From Streptomyces sp. S.PB5 (GTDB taxonomy: Bacteria > Actinomycetota > Actinomycetes > Streptomycetales > Streptomycetaceae), in the NCBI RefSeq assembly GCF_030403745.1, contig NZ_JAQMWP010000001.1:806001-870000 (forward strand): a stretch of 64,000 bases of DNA, given 5' to 3'. Position 1 is the stretch's first letter. Every line of letters begins with the position of its first letter. The notes below the pieces were generated by a model that made no database searches, was not told the origin of the DNA, and worked only from the letters and a program-made list of their open reading frames with translations. Below, piece after piece: positions 1 to 8,306 of the stretch. A program made the translations under genes and the position numbers.

Positions 1-27
1 GATGCGCGGACGACGCCGTACGTTGGC

Positions 28-1410
28 ATGATGACCGACTCTCCCGCCGACCTCGTCATCACCGGATGCACCGCCCTCGTCCACGACGACCAGGAGCGCA
101 TCGGGTTCGAGGAGAACGCCACGATCGTCGTACGAGACGGAGTCATCGAGTCCGTCACCACACCCACCGACCGGACACCCGCAGACGGGACACCCGCCGA
201 AGTCCCGTCCGCCGCCCGGCACATCGACGCCCGCGGGCAGGTCGCCCTCCCCGGGCTCGTCAACTGCCACACCCACGCCCCGATGGTCACCCTCCGCGGC
301 GTCGCCGAGGACCTGCCCACCGAGGAGTGGTTCAACGACGTCGTGTGGCCCGTCGAGTCCAACCTCACCGCGAAGGACGTGGAGTTGGGGGCCCGGCTCG
401 CCTGCGCCGAGATGATCCGCGGCGGTGTCACCTGCTTCGCCGACCACTACTTCTCGATGGACGCCGTCGCCTCCGTCGTCGAGGAGTGCGGGATGCGCGC
501 TCTGCTGGGCGAGGCGTACTTCTCCTCCCAGGGCCCCCAAGGGCGGGAGAAATCACTGGAGTTCGCGCTGCGGCACCGAGGTGCGGCGGACGGTCGTATC
601 ACCACCGCCCTGGCCCCGCACGCGCCCTACACCGTCGACGACACCGACCTCGCCGCCACCGCCGAACTCGCCGGCGCACACGGCCTGCCCGTCCACATCC
701 ACGCCGCCGAGAACCGCGACCAGACGGACGTCAGTCTCGACCGCCACGGCGTCACCCCCATCGAGATCCTGGAACGCACCGGCATCCTCGGCGGCACCGA
801 CGTCCTCATCGCGCACGGCACCGGGATCGTCGAGAGTGATCTGCCCGCCCTGGAGCGCGCGCGTGGGCGTACCGCCGTCGCCTCCGCGCCCCGCGGCTAC
901 CTGAAGTTCGCCTGGCCCACCACCACACCCCTGCGCGCCCTGCACGACATCGGCATCCCGGTCGGCCTCGCCACGGACGGCGCCGCCTCCAACAACTCCC
1001 TCGACGTATGGGAGTCGATGGCGCTCACCGCCCTCATCCAGAAGTCCACGACCGGCGACCCCCGCTGGCTGACGGCCCGTCAAGCACTGCACCACGCAAC
1101 GCTCCAGAGCGCCCGCGCGGTCGGCCTCGGCGACCGGATCGGCAGCCTCGCCCCGGGCCACCGCGCCGACATCGTCCTCGTCGACCTCACCGGCCCGCAC
1201 ACCCAGCCGGTCCACGATCTCGCCGCCACCCTCGTGCACAGCGCGCGCTCCTCCGACGTACGCACCACGATCGTCGACGGCCGGGTGCTGATGCACGACC
1301 GCGAGCTGCTGACGATCGACGTGCCGGAAGTCGTACGGGAGTTGGGGGAGCGCATGCCCGCCCTCCTCGACCGCAGCCACGGCAGACGCATCCAGGACTA
1401 CGACACCTGA
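28..1410 (+). CDS. Amidohydrolase, TRZ/ATZ (MtaD-like) family
   Basis: This is a 460-residue cytosolic metal-dependent hydrolase that probably deaminates a purine-type or other ring substrate. The metal-binding set of the family is visible in order: HTH in NCHTHAP near residue 83, a His in PVHIHAAE, a His in LIAHGTG, and the Asp in ATDGAASNNSLD. The ATDGAASNN block resembles methylthioadenosine/S-adenosylhomocysteine deaminases, but TRZ/ATZ family members have many substrates, so the exact reaction is inferred. Length is normal. There are two adjacent ATG codons (28 and 31) with no clear ribosome site, and the frame stays open to the window edge, so a start further upstream cannot be excluded. 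No partner gene is obvious. Confidence 0.85.
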   Translation: MMTDSPADLVITGCTALVHDDQERIGFEENATIVVRDGVIESVTTPTDRTPADGTPAEVPSAARHIDARGQVALPGLVNCHTHAPMVTLRGVAEDLPTEEWFNDVVWPVESNLTAKDVELGARLACAEMIRGGVTCFADHYFSMDAVASVVEECGMRALLGEAYFSSQGPQGREKSLEFALRHRGAADGRITTALAPHAPYTVDDTDLAATAELAGAHGLPVHIHAAENRDQTDVSLDRHGVTPIEILERTGILGGTDVLIAHGTGIVESDLPALERARGRTAVASAPRGYLKFAWPTTTPLRALHDIGIPVGLATDGAASNNSLDVWESMALTALIQKSTTGDPRWLTARQALHHATLQSARAVGLGDRIGSLAPGHRADIVLVDLTGPHTQPVHDLAATLVHSARSSDVRTTIVDGRVLMHDRELLTIDVPEVVRELGERMPALLDRSHGRRIQDYDT

Positions 1411-1502
1411 GCCCTGGATCCGGAAAAACTTCCCGTACGGCGATGAGTTCCGCCCCGCGCGCCGGTCACCACCCCGAACGGACCGTCGCACCAGGAGGAG
1501 CC

Positions 1503-2192
1503 ATGTCGCTTCCGGAGGTCGTCTCGCGCGAGCAGTGGCGCGCGGCGCGCGGGGAATTGCTGGTCAAGGAGAAGGCGGCCACGCGCGCGCGTGACGCGCT
1601 CAACGCCGAGCGGCGCGGGCTGCCCATGGTGGAGATCGAGGAGGAGTACGTCTTCGAGGGCGGCGACGGAAAGGCCACGCTGCTCGACCTGTTCGAGGGG
1701 CGCGCCCAACTGATCGTCTACCACTTCATGTTCGCGCCGGAGTGGGACGCGGGCTGCCGCAGCTGCTCCGGATTCCTGGACCAGATCGGGCACCTGGCGC
1801 ATCTGAAGGCACGCAGGACGACGTTCGCGGCGGTGTCCAGGGCGCCGTACACGAGGATCCTGCCGTTCAAGGCGCGGATGGGATGGACGGTTCCCTGGTA
1901 CTCGTCGTACGGCAGCGCCTTCAACCACGACTTCGAGGTGACCCTGGACCACGAGGGGGAGTCCTTCGAGCGGCCGGGGATCAGCTGCTTCCTGCGGGAC
2001 CGGGACCGGATCTTCCACACGTACTCGACGTACGAGCGAGGTCTCGACGGGCTCGGTTCCACCACCAGCCTGCTGGACCTCACCGCGCTGGGGCGGCAGG
2101 AGGAGTGGGAGGAGCCGAAGGGGCGCGCGTCGGCGGTGGGGGCGCCCGCGGGGAGTGAGCGCGTTCGGTATCACGACGAGTACGAGGAATGA
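1503..2192 (+). CDS. DUF899 (thioredoxin-like fold) family protein
   Basis: This 229-residue protein belongs to the DUF899 family, whose members have a thioredoxin-like fold and no settled function. Typical features are the start SREQWRAARGELLVKEKAAT, the YEFEGG-like segment, LIVYHFMF followed by a CRSCSGF motif (the redox-like CxxC position), and a C-terminal FHTYSTYERG. An ideal AGGAGG lies 4 to 9 bases ahead of ATG 1503, which decides this start over upstream alternatives in the same frame. It sits 92 bases after the amidohydrolase on the same strand but has its own leader. The substrate is unknown. Confidence 0.85.
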   Translation: MSLPEVVSREQWRAARGELLVKEKAATRARDALNAERRGLPMVEIEEEYVFEGGDGKATLLDLFEGRAQLIVYHFMFAPEWDAGCRSCSGFLDQIGHLAHLKARRTTFAAVSRAPYTRILPFKARMGWTVPWYSSYGSAFNHDFEVTLDHEGESFERPGISCFLRDRDRIFHTYSTYERGLDGLGSTTSLLDLTALGRQEEWEEPKGRASAVGAPAGSERVRYHDEYEE

Positions 2193-2347
2193 CACGGACG
2201 GTATCGGAAGTGACCGTTCGGTAACCGAATTCTCACGCTGCGCGCTGAATACGTGTCAGCTACGTCTCAGTCCCGCAACTCAGCGAGCCGTCCGAGGCCT
2301 CCAGAGCGTTAACTCCTACAAGGACGACGCTTTTCTGGAGGTGCAGG

Positions 2348-2536
2348 ATGGTGAACGGGCGAACCGTGCTCGAGCGCTTTCCCGCAGGTGGGCCGCGAGG
2401 CTCGTGGCCGGCGGAGGAGTTCGCGCACGCGCGACGGCTCGAAGGGCTGCCCGCGGAGGTCGTGATGGACCTCGCGACGGACGCGTTCCTGGTGATCCTG
2501 CGGGGCGGCGAGGCGGTGGCCGACGCCGTCGCGTGA
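2348..2536 (+). CDS. Small conserved-looking hypothetical protein
   Basis: I do not recognise this 62-residue protein. It is acidic, has no Cys and no membrane segment, and its sequence (ERFPAGGPRGSW near the start, then a likely helix LPAEVVMDLATDAFLVIL) is compatible with a small soluble protein. Support for coding comes from a good ribosome site (CTGGAGG about 5 bases before the ATG), strongly GC-biased third positions, and a stop only 9 bases from the converging ABC-exporter stop. It may be expressed from a promoter in the 155-base gap after the DUF899 gene. Confidence 0.6.
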   Translation: MVNGRTVLERFPAGGPRGSWPAEEFAHARRLEGLPAEVVMDLATDAFLVILRGGEAVADAVA

Positions 2537-2545
2537 GGACGTGCC

Positions 2546-4477
2546 TCAGCTCGCCTTCGGGGCGGTGAACTGGTCCGCCTGGAGCGCGTACAGCTCCGCG
2601 TAGACGCCGCCCGTGGCGAGCAGCTCCTCCGGTGTACCGGACTCCACGAGCCGGCCCTGCTCCAGGACGTGCACCAGGTCCGCGTGGCGCACGGACGCCA
2701 GCCGGTGGGTGATCAGGACCACCGTCTGCCCGGTGCCCGCGAGGGCCCGGATCTTCTCGAAGACCTCCAGCTCGGCCCGGGCGTCGAGCGCCGCCGTCGG
2801 CTCGTCCACGATGAGGATGCGGCCGCGGCGGTACGCGGCCCGGGCGATGCCGAGCCGCTGCCACTGCCCGCCCGACAGCTCGTGCCCACCGCTGAAGTGG
2901 CGGGCCAGCAGGGTGTCCAGGCCGCGCGGCAGATCGGCCACCACGTCCTGGGCACCCGCCTCGGCCACCGCGCCGTCCAGCCGCTCCTCGGTCAGCGGCG
3001 CGGCCGAGCGGCCCACGGCCACATTCACCTTCGCCGTGAACGGCCACCGCTTGAAGTCCTGCGCCACCATCGCGATCCGCTCGGCCAGCAGCCGCCGGTC
3101 CGCCCCGGCCGCGTCCACACCGTCCCACAGGATCCGGCCCCGGTCGGGGGTGTACAGCCCGGAGAGCAGCTTCACGAGGGTCGTCTTGCCGGAGCCGTTC
3201 TCACCGACGAGCGCGACGATCCGCCCCAGGGGGAGGGACAGCGTCACGTCGTCCAGGGCGGGCCGGGTGGACTCGCCCGGATAGCTGAAGCTGACGTTCT
3301 CGAAACGGATCTCCCGCGGATCCTCGGGCAGCTCCTGCCCGCCCACCGGGATCGCCCGCTTCTCCGCCTCGACGTACAGCCGCTGCAGATCCCCCACGAA
3401 CAGGGCCTCCTGATGCAGCTGGTTCACCTCCAGGACGAGACTGTCCAGGCTCGACGACCCCGAACGGATCGCGATCACGGCCGTACCCGCGACCGACAGC
3501 GCCATGGCCCCGGCGAGCAGCAGACCGCCGAGCGTCGCGTACGTCGCCACCGTCGCGATGCCCGTCCAGGCCGCGGCGATGAGCCCCGTACGGGCGGCCA
3601 GCCGGGCGAGCCGTGCCTGTTCCGCCTCCGCGACCTCGGACATCGCGCGGTAGTGGTGGAGGAGGAAGGGACCGACGCCGTGCAGGCGGATCTCCGGCGC
3701 GGACTCGGGCTCGGTGAGCAGGCCGCTGAGGAGATGACCGGCCCTGGCGTGCTGCACCCACGTGTGGAAGGACTCGTACCGGCGGCGCGCGACGGTCAGG
3801 GCGCTCCAGGCGCTGGGCAGGGTCATGGTCACGAGGAGGGGGAGCAGGGCGGGGTGCAGCACGGTCAGGACACCGGCGGCCGCGACGAGGGAGATCGCCG
3901 CGTTCATGACCCGGGTGGCGTAGCCGATCATGCGGCGGGCGGAGGTGGCGCCGTACTGGGCGGTGTCCAGCAGCTTGTGGAAGGCGTGGTCCTCGATCGC
4001 GGAGAGTTCCACGGCGGCGGCCCGCTCCAGATACCGCTCGGTGGCCACACGCTCCACCTTCGGTTCGAGCCGGCCGGTGGCGTACGTCGACGCGGCCCGC
4101 AGCAGCGCGGAGACCAGCATGACGGCGGCCATGGCGACGAGCGCGGGAACGGCACCGCGCAGCCGTCCCTCGATCGGGCCGCCGCTCATCAGCCGCCCCA
4201 GCACACTGTTGACGGCCAGCAGACTCACCGCCTGCGCCACGCCCCGGCCCGTCTCGGCGCCGAGCACGACCCGCGCGGCCTTCCGGTCCGCCTGCCAGGC
4301 CAGCCGGAAACTCAGCGAGAGCAGCGCGGGGAGCTGTCGCACCATGGCCCGGAAGCTCAGCTGCAGGCGGGCCTCGGAATGGCTGTTCCAGCCCGTGTCG
4401 TACCGCAGCGGGCCACCGAAGAGCAGCTGCTCCGACTCGGACAGCTCGGGCCCCGCTGCCTGGCGCTTCTTCCTCAC
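2546..4477 (-). CDS. ABC exporter, fused membrane and ATPase domains
   Basis: This 643-residue half-transporter joins an exporter-type membrane domain (hydrophobic segments between about residues 75 and 350) to an ATP-binding domain (about 390-635). The ATPase has Walker A GENGSGKTT, a Q-loop region VAQDFKRWPF, signature LSGGQ (HELSGGQWQRLGIARA), Walker B ILIVDEPTAALD and the switch His in LITHRLA. It probably works as a dimer at the plasma membrane. The cargo cannot be deduced; related actinobacterial exporters carry lipids, peptides or drugs. The start is GTG 4477, with GGGGAGG six bases upstream. It stands alone and converges with the small gene at 2348. Confidence 0.9.
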   Translation of the reverse strand: MRKKRQAAGPELSESEQLLFGGPLRYDTGWNSHSEARLQLSFRAMVRQLPALLSLSFRLAWQADRKAARVVLGAETGRGVAQAVSLLAVNSVLGRLMSGGPIEGRLRGAVPALVAMAAVMLVSALLRAASTYATGRLEPKVERVATERYLERAAAVELSAIEDHAFHKLLDTAQYGATSARRMIGYATRVMNAAISLVAAAGVLTVLHPALLPLLVTMTLPSAWSALTVARRRYESFHTWVQHARAGHLLSGLLTEPESAPEIRLHGVGPFLLHHYRAMSEVAEAEQARLARLAARTGLIAAAWTGIATVATYATLGGLLLAGAMALSVAGTAVIAIRSGSSSLDSLVLEVNQLHQEALFVGDLQRLYVEAEKRAIPVGGQELPEDPREIRFENVSFSYPGESTRPALDDVTLSLPLGRIVALVGENGSGKTTLVKLLSGLYTPDRGRILWDGVDAAGADRRLLAERIAMVAQDFKRWPFTAKVNVAVGRSAAPLTEERLDGAVAEAGAQDVVADLPRGLDTLLARHFSGGHELSGGQWQRLGIARAAYRRGRILIVDEPTAALDARAELEVFEKIRALAGTGQTVVLITHRLASVRHADLVHVLEQGRLVESGTPEELLATGGVYAELYALQADQFTAPKAS

Positions 4478-4711
4478 CGTCGACCTCCCCCGATCGTGGA
4501 CGGAGGGCCACTATCGCGGGAGGGGGGTGCCGGGGGCAGGGCGCAGACGGACAGACGGGGGCACGCGGGCGTACGCCGGGTTCGTGGGTGGGTTCGGGCG
4601 GTGCTTCAGGATGGGCGGCTGATGCGTCGGGGACGGTGGGCCGCTCAAGACGCAGGCCACCGGCACCCACGCCTCCATCAACCCCCTGCCCCCCGCCGAA
4701 CCGCCGGAGGC

Positions 4712-5155
4712 CTACGCGCTGATCGAGCGGGACCAGGTCGGTGTGGTCCCGATCAGCCGGCACAGCACCAGGTACAGCGGGATCGGTGACGTGTACGGGA
4801 GCTTGCCCTCGGGGCGGTGGATCAGGTCGGGGGCCACCGGCGCGTCCGGAACGATCGCGCCGGTGGCGTACTGGGCGGGGGCGGGCCACTCCAAGGCGTA
4901 GTCGGAGTCGGCGGGGACCAGCCACCACCAGTGCGTCTCATCGGCGTAGACGCACCCGATGCGGGGCAGCCTCGGCATGATCAGCGGGCCGAGGTGGGCG
5001 GGTACCGCCACCGCGTCGCAACCCAGCGGGGCCGTCATGCCCTCGGGAAGGGGCAGACGGAGAGGTGCGGCGGCCGGGGTGTGCAGGCCGCGTCGGAGGC
5101 GGACCAGCGTGTTCAGGGTCAGTACCGAGCCGCCGGCCACGGGCCTCACAGCCAT
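4712..5155 (-). CDS. Hypothetical protein downstream of the AbaA-like ATPase
   Basis: The 147-residue product is of unknown function. It is Pro-rich with a Trp patch (ETHWWWLVP) followed by an Ala/Pro-rich stretch and a C-terminal half with YTSPIPLYLVLCRL. The start at ATG 5155 overlaps the 3' end of the preceding ATPase gene (stop 5146-5148) by 10 bases, so the two are probably cotranslated. Longer versions of this frame begin inside the repetitive tail of the ATPase gene and are not credible. An inverted repeat (4719-4756) overlaps its 3' end and may end the transcript. Confidence 0.65.
   Translation of the reverse strand: MAVRPVAGGSVLTLNTLVRLRRGLHTPAAAPLRLPLPEGMTAPLGCDAVAVPAHLGPLIMPRLPRIGCVYADETHWWWLVPADSDYALEWPAPAQYATGAIVPDAPVAPDLIHRPEGKLPYTSPIPLYLVLCRLIGTTPTWSRSISA
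4719..4756 (-). terminator. Inverted repeat at the 3' end of the hypothetical gene
   Basis: The arms are CTGATC plus GGGACCA on one side and TGGTCCC plus GATCAG on the other, with an 8-base loop and a 4-base bulge (GAGC). The structure overlaps the last codons of the gene at 4712 and could act as a GC-rich, U-poor terminator of the AbaA-like operon. It could also be chance within coding sequence. Confidence 0.35.
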
Positions 5156-6162
5156 GGGCCCCCCGTCCCGTGGTGCCGTGTCATGCCGTGATGCCGGGAG
5201 CCCGCCTCGCCATACCGGGAGCCCGTCTCGTCGTACCGGAGGCCGGTCTCGTCGTACCGGAGGCCAGTCTCGTGGTGCCGGGTCCCCGCCTCGTAGTGCC
5301 GCGTCTCCGCCCAGTCGCACTGCGCCACCCTGTCGTGCAGTGCGGTTCCGGCGTACCGCGGGACGCCGTCGTGTCGCGTCGCGCCGTCATGCCGAGTGGT
5401 GCCGTCGTATCGCGTGGCGTCGTCGTATCGCGTGACCTCGTCGTACCGAGGGGCGTCGCCGTACCGCGTGGCGTCCCCGTACCCGGTCGCGTCGCCGTAC
5501 GACGCGGCGTCGCCGTGTCTCGCGCCCGTGTCCGTGCCCGGATGTCCCGCCGCCGAGCCGGTGTGTCCTGTGTCCGCCTCGTCGTCCCCGCCGCCGGAGC
5601 CGCCCGCAGGGCCAGGCTTCGGGCGGGCCCCCCAGCCCAGGTCGTTGCAGGGGGCGCAGTCGTGCAGGGCGGCGGTCTGGCGCGGGAGCTCCGCCCAGAC
5701 CAGCAGGCCGGGACCGTGTTCATGGGCGCCCCAGGCGTGACAGAGGGCGTCGACGAGAAGCAGTCCCCTCCCGTGCTCCTCCTCGCCCCGCTGCGCCACG
5801 GACGGATGAATCTCGCCCGGAGTGCAGCCCTCGTCACGCACGGCTATTCGCACCAGCTCGTCGCCGTCGTGCAGCTCGCAGACTATGTGGCTGCTCGCGG
5901 TGTGCACGATGGCGTTGGTGACCAGCTCGGTGACGACCAGGACCGCCGAATCGCAGATGTCCTCGCAGACCGACCAGCCGTTCAGCCGTGCCCGCGTCAG
6001 CCGTCTGGCCTGGGCCGGGGAACCCGGATGTGCGGCCAGTTCGAACCGGAACCGGCGCTCGGCAGCGGCCCCACCAGGGGTTACTCCCGGAGCAGCGCCA
6101 AGGCTGTGGGGGCCTGCGGCGGCGTCTGTTCCTAAGGGCGCGGACGGAATCACGCTTGCCAC
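5146..6162 (-). CDS. Anti-sigma-like ATPase (RsbW/AbaA-like) with repeat tail
   Basis: The N-terminal ~150 residues form a GHKL-type ATP-binding domain as in RsbW/SpoIIAB anti-sigma kinases: ARRLTRARLNGW, LVVTELVTNAIVHT (N box), VRDEG and a GRGLLLVDAL glycine loop. Streptomyces pairs such proteins with WhiJ-like XRE regulators and DUF397 proteins, as here. The C-terminal ~150 residues are low complexity, built of about 5-residue units such as ATRYD and two exact GLRYDET units. That tail is encoded by tandem DNA repeats and is probably disordered. GTG 6162 is chosen because the longer frame would start at TTG 6189. Codon 6133-6135 is TTA (Leu), so translation may depend on the bldA tRNA. Confidence 0.8.
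   Translation of the reverse strand: MASVIPSAPLGTDAAAGPHSLGAAPGVTPGGAAAERRFRFELAAHPGSPAQARRLTRARLNGWSVCEDICDSAVLVVTELVTNAIVHTASSHIVCELHDGDELVRIAVRDEGCTPGEIHPSVAQRGEEEHGRGLLLVDALCHAWGAHEHGPGLLVWAELPRQTAALHDCAPCNDLGWGARPKPGPAGGSGGGDDEADTGHTGSAAGHPGTDTGARHGDAASYGDATGYGDATRYGDAPRYDEVTRYDDATRYDGTTRHDGATRHDGVPRYAGTALHDRVAQCDWAETRHYEAGTRHHETGLRYDETGLRYDETGSRYGEAGSRHHGMTRHHGTGGPWL
5158..5560 (-). repeat. Degenerate 15/21-bp tandem repeats in the AbaA-like gene
   Basis: The 3' third of the ATPase gene consists of degenerate in-frame units. The 15-bp units (seen on the plus strand as variants of CGTATCGCGTGGCGT) encode the ATRYD-like repeats. A 21-bp unit encodes RYDETGL, with two near-identical copies around 5220-5265. 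Unit lengths are multiples of three, so slippage changes length without breaking the frame. Confidence 0.7.
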
Positions 6163-6178
6163 TATCGCCCCGCCGTGA

Positions 6179-6214
6179 ACACTTGGCAAGTGTCACTCTG
6201 AAAATTGCAGAGTG
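6179..6214. promoter_or_regulatory. Two adjacent inverted repeats in a divergent promoter
   Basis: ACACTTG-G-CAAGTGT (6179-6193) is immediately followed by CACTCTG-N7-CAGAGTG (6194-6214). Both are perfect dyads in the gap between the AbaA-like ATPase gene and the divergent XRE gene. They are plausible operators for the XRE protein encoded next door. No protein-binding evidence can be read from sequence. Confidence 0.5.
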
Positions 6215-6400
6215 CTGTGTGACGGTCTGGAAGGCCGTGGCACACTGCTCGCAACAGCATGTCGAGCGGCGCCAGTTGAGATCACCGGAGATCCGACCAG
6301 GTCTTCGAATAGGTCTTCGAATGGCGCCGTCCGGCTGCCAGGATTCTTTTGCGCAGGTTTTTACGGTCTTCGGACCTCAGGGACGTCCAGGAGGTGGAGG

Positions 6401-7261
6401 GTGAGCGAGCCGCGGTCCGCGCCGACGGTCGGCCAGGTCGTCCTCGGCCGGCGCCTCCTCGACCTGCGCGAGCGCGCCGGTCTCAAGCGCGAGGAGGCCG
6501 CCAAGGTCCTCCGCGTCGCCCCCGCCACGGTCCGTCGTATGGAGATGGCCGAGGTCGCCCTCAAGATCCCGTATCTGCAACTGCTCCTGAAGTCCTACGG
6601 CGTCTCCGAGGAGGAGGCCGACGTCTTCGTGGAGCTGGCCGAGGAGGCCAACCGCCCCGGCTGGTGGCAGCGGTACCACGACATCCTGCCCGGCTGGTTC
6701 TCGATGTACGTCAGCCTGGAGGGCGCCGCGAGCCTCATCCGCTCGTACGACCCCCACTTCCTGCCGGGACTGCTCCAGACCGAGGAGTACGCCCGGGGTG
6801 TGCTGAAGTCGGGGGCCATCGGCCAGACCAGCCCGGACGACATCGAACGGCACGTCGCACTGCGAGTACAACGCCAGGAACTGCTCACCCGTCCCGACGC
6901 GCCGCGGTTCTGGGCCGTGGTGGACGAGACCGCGCTGCGCCGCCCCGTCGGCGGCCCGGAGGTGATGCGTGCCCAGATCGACAAGCTGCTCGAGGCCACG
7001 AAGCTGTCCAACGTGACGCTGCAGATCGCCCCGTTCGCAAACGGGCCGCACCCCGGCACGTACGGGCCCTTCGTGCTGTTCCGATTCGCCGTGCCGGAGC
7101 TTCCGGACATGGTTTACAGCGAGTACCTGACCGGCGCGGTCTATCTCGACGCGCGTCCCGAGGTGGCGACCCATCTCGAGGTCATGGACCGCATGGCGGC
7201 GCAGGCCGCTACGGCACATCGCACGAAGGAGATCCTCCGGGATCTCCGCAAGGAGCTGTGA
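6401..7261 (+). CDS. XRE-family regulator with DUF5753 (WhiJ-like)
   Basis: The 286-residue protein has an N-terminal helix-turn-helix (about residues 15-70: LGRRLLDLRERAGLKREEAA, then VAPATVRRMEMAE) and a DUF5753 domain (about 95-275: LIRSYDPHFLPGLLQTEEYAR, YLTGAVYLD). This is the architecture of WhiJ-type developmental regulators. The start is GTG 6401, with GGAGGTGGAGG just upstream, although the frame is open further upstream. It abuts the DUF397 gene with no gap and diverges from the ATPase gene, making the standard three-gene module. It probably binds the dyads at 6179-6214 and is modulated by its DUF397 partner. Confidence 0.88.
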   Translation: MSEPRSAPTVGQVVLGRRLLDLRERAGLKREEAAKVLRVAPATVRRMEMAEVALKIPYLQLLLKSYGVSEEEADVFVELAEEANRPGWWQRYHDILPGWFSMYVSLEGAASLIRSYDPHFLPGLLQTEEYARGVLKSGAIGQTSPDDIERHVALRVQRQELLTRPDAPRFWAVVDETALRRPVGGPEVMRAQIDKLLEATKLSNVTLQIAPFANGPHPGTYGPFVLFRFAVPELPDMVYSEYLTGAVYLDARPEVATHLEVMDRMAAQAATAHRTKEILRDLRKEL

Positions 7262-7516
7262 ATGGATCGCATCAAGCCGCGCATACCCGTCTACAACGGC
7301 ATGCCCGCGCGGGAGTTGGGCAGCGAGGGCTGGCACAAGCCCTGGAGCGGCGGCAACGGCGGCAACTGCCTGGAGGCGATGAAGCTCGCCGACGGACGGA
7401 TCGCCGTCCGTCAGTCCACCGATCCGGACGGCCCGGCGCTGATCTACACGACCGACGAGATGACGGCCTTCATCGAGGGCGCGAAGGCGGGGGAGGCGGA
7501 CTTCCTGCTGTCGTGA
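7262..7516 (+). CDS. DUF397 protein, small partner of the XRE regulator
   Basis: The 84-residue protein shows the DUF397 hallmarks: W-hydrophobic-S-x-GGNGGNCLE (here WSGGNGGNCLE), then AVRQSTDPDGPALIYT and a terminal helix (MTAFIEGAKAGEAD). These proteins accompany WhiJ-like regulators in Streptomyces and are thought to modulate them. The ATG follows the XRE stop directly, so translation is coupled. It has no membrane segment or enzymatic motif. Confidence 0.88.
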   Translation: MDRIKPRIPVYNGMPARELGSEGWHKPWSGGNGGNCLEAMKLADGRIAVRQSTDPDGPALIYTTDEMTAFIEGAKAGEADFLLS

Positions 7517-7550
7517 CGTGGCCGTCGTGACATCGGCACCGCTTCGACCG

Positions 7551-7628
7551 GAACCAGGACATGACGCGCCGCTAGAACCAGGACATGAGGCGCAGCTAGA
7601 ACTAGAACCAGGACATGATGCGCCGCGG
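7551..7628. repeat. 24-bp direct repeat, three copies, duplicating a gene end
   Basis: Copies lie at 7551-7574, 7575-7598 and 7605-7628, with a 6-bp partial unit at 7599-7604. On the minus strand copy 7605-7628 is the last eight codons of the phosphatase gene (ending MSWF-stop). The other two copies follow the stop in the same frame and again read MSWF. They are tandem duplications of a gene's 3' end. Confidence 0.85.
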
Positions 7629-8306
7629 CGCATCCACCAGCCGGCTCACCGCCACCACCGGCAGCGGCGGCTGTGCCGCGTCGTCCCGGCTGAGGTTCAG
7701 CCCGTAGTAGATCTGCTCGATCGACGGGGGTCCGACCGCGAGATTGCGCCGGACCGCCGCCGATGACGACTCCTCGCCGGTCTGCACGAGATACGCCGCC
7801 GCCATCGTGCCGGTACGGCCCACCCCCGCCCCGCAGTGCACGAACACCGGCCCGGACGAACCGGCCACGATGTCGAGGAAGCGCCGCACCTGCTCCGGCT
7901 TCGGCGTCTGACCGTCCCGGATGGGCAGCCGTACGACGTCCAGGCCCGCGTCGGCCGGCCCGGCGAGCTGCTTGGTGCTGAGGTCCTCGGCGCGCAGGTC
8001 GACGACGGTGGTGAAGCCCATGGCCGCCAGCGTCCGGTAGCCGGCCGGGGACGGGGCGGCGCCGCGCCACAGATGGCCCGAGGTGTCGACCGGCTGGAAG
8101 TTGTGGACGCCCTGCACGGTGCGGGTGCCCGCCGGTGCCGGGGTCTCCGCGCGCATCCAGTACGACAGGGCCAGGATGCCTCCGGCGCCGGCCGCCCACA
8201 GAAGGGCGTAACCGAGGACGAGGGTCAGCAGAATGCGCACGGTACGGCGCTGGAGCGGGCGCTTGGGGAGGGTGGGGCGGGGGAGCGTGGCGGTGAGGAC
8301 GGCCAT
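7602..8306 (-). CDS. Membrane-anchored tyrosine/dual-specificity phosphatase
   Basis: The 234-residue protein has one N-terminal membrane segment (about residues 22-50, LLTLVLGYALLWAAGAGGIL) followed by a phosphatase domain. The catalytic loop is VHCGAGVGRTGTM, the CX5R signature with the nucleophilic Cys and the phosphate-binding Arg. An upstream VVDLRAED supplies the candidate general-acid region. The catalytic domain could face either side of the membrane; a short N-terminus with basic residues favours the outside. It is monocistronic on the minus strand. The last codons are tandemly duplicated beyond the stop (7551-7601). Confidence 0.85.
   Translation of the reverse strand: MAVLTATLPRPTLPKRPLQRRTVRILLTLVLGYALLWAAGAGGILALSYWMRAETPAPAGTRTVQGVHNFQPVDTSGHLWRGAAPSPAGYRTLAAMGFTTVVDLRAEDLSTKQLAGPADAGLDVVRLPIRDGQTPKPEQVRRFLDIVAGSSGPVFVHCGAGVGRTGTMAAAYLVQTGEESSSAAVRRNLAVGPPSIEQIYYGLNLSRDDAAQPPLPVVAVSRLVDAPRRIMSWF

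Noticed and set aside
4623..4760. Plus-strand coding remnant (reads THASINPLPPAEPPEAYALIERD)
   Set aside because: It looks protein-like for about 35 codons but has no good start and runs into the gene on the other strand; evidence is too thin to call a pseudogene.
2669..4789. Long plus-strand frame of 706 codons opposite the ABC exporter
   Set aside because: It is antisense to clear ABC motifs and its composition (Arg/Gly/Pro/His) is that of a shadow frame in GC-rich DNA.
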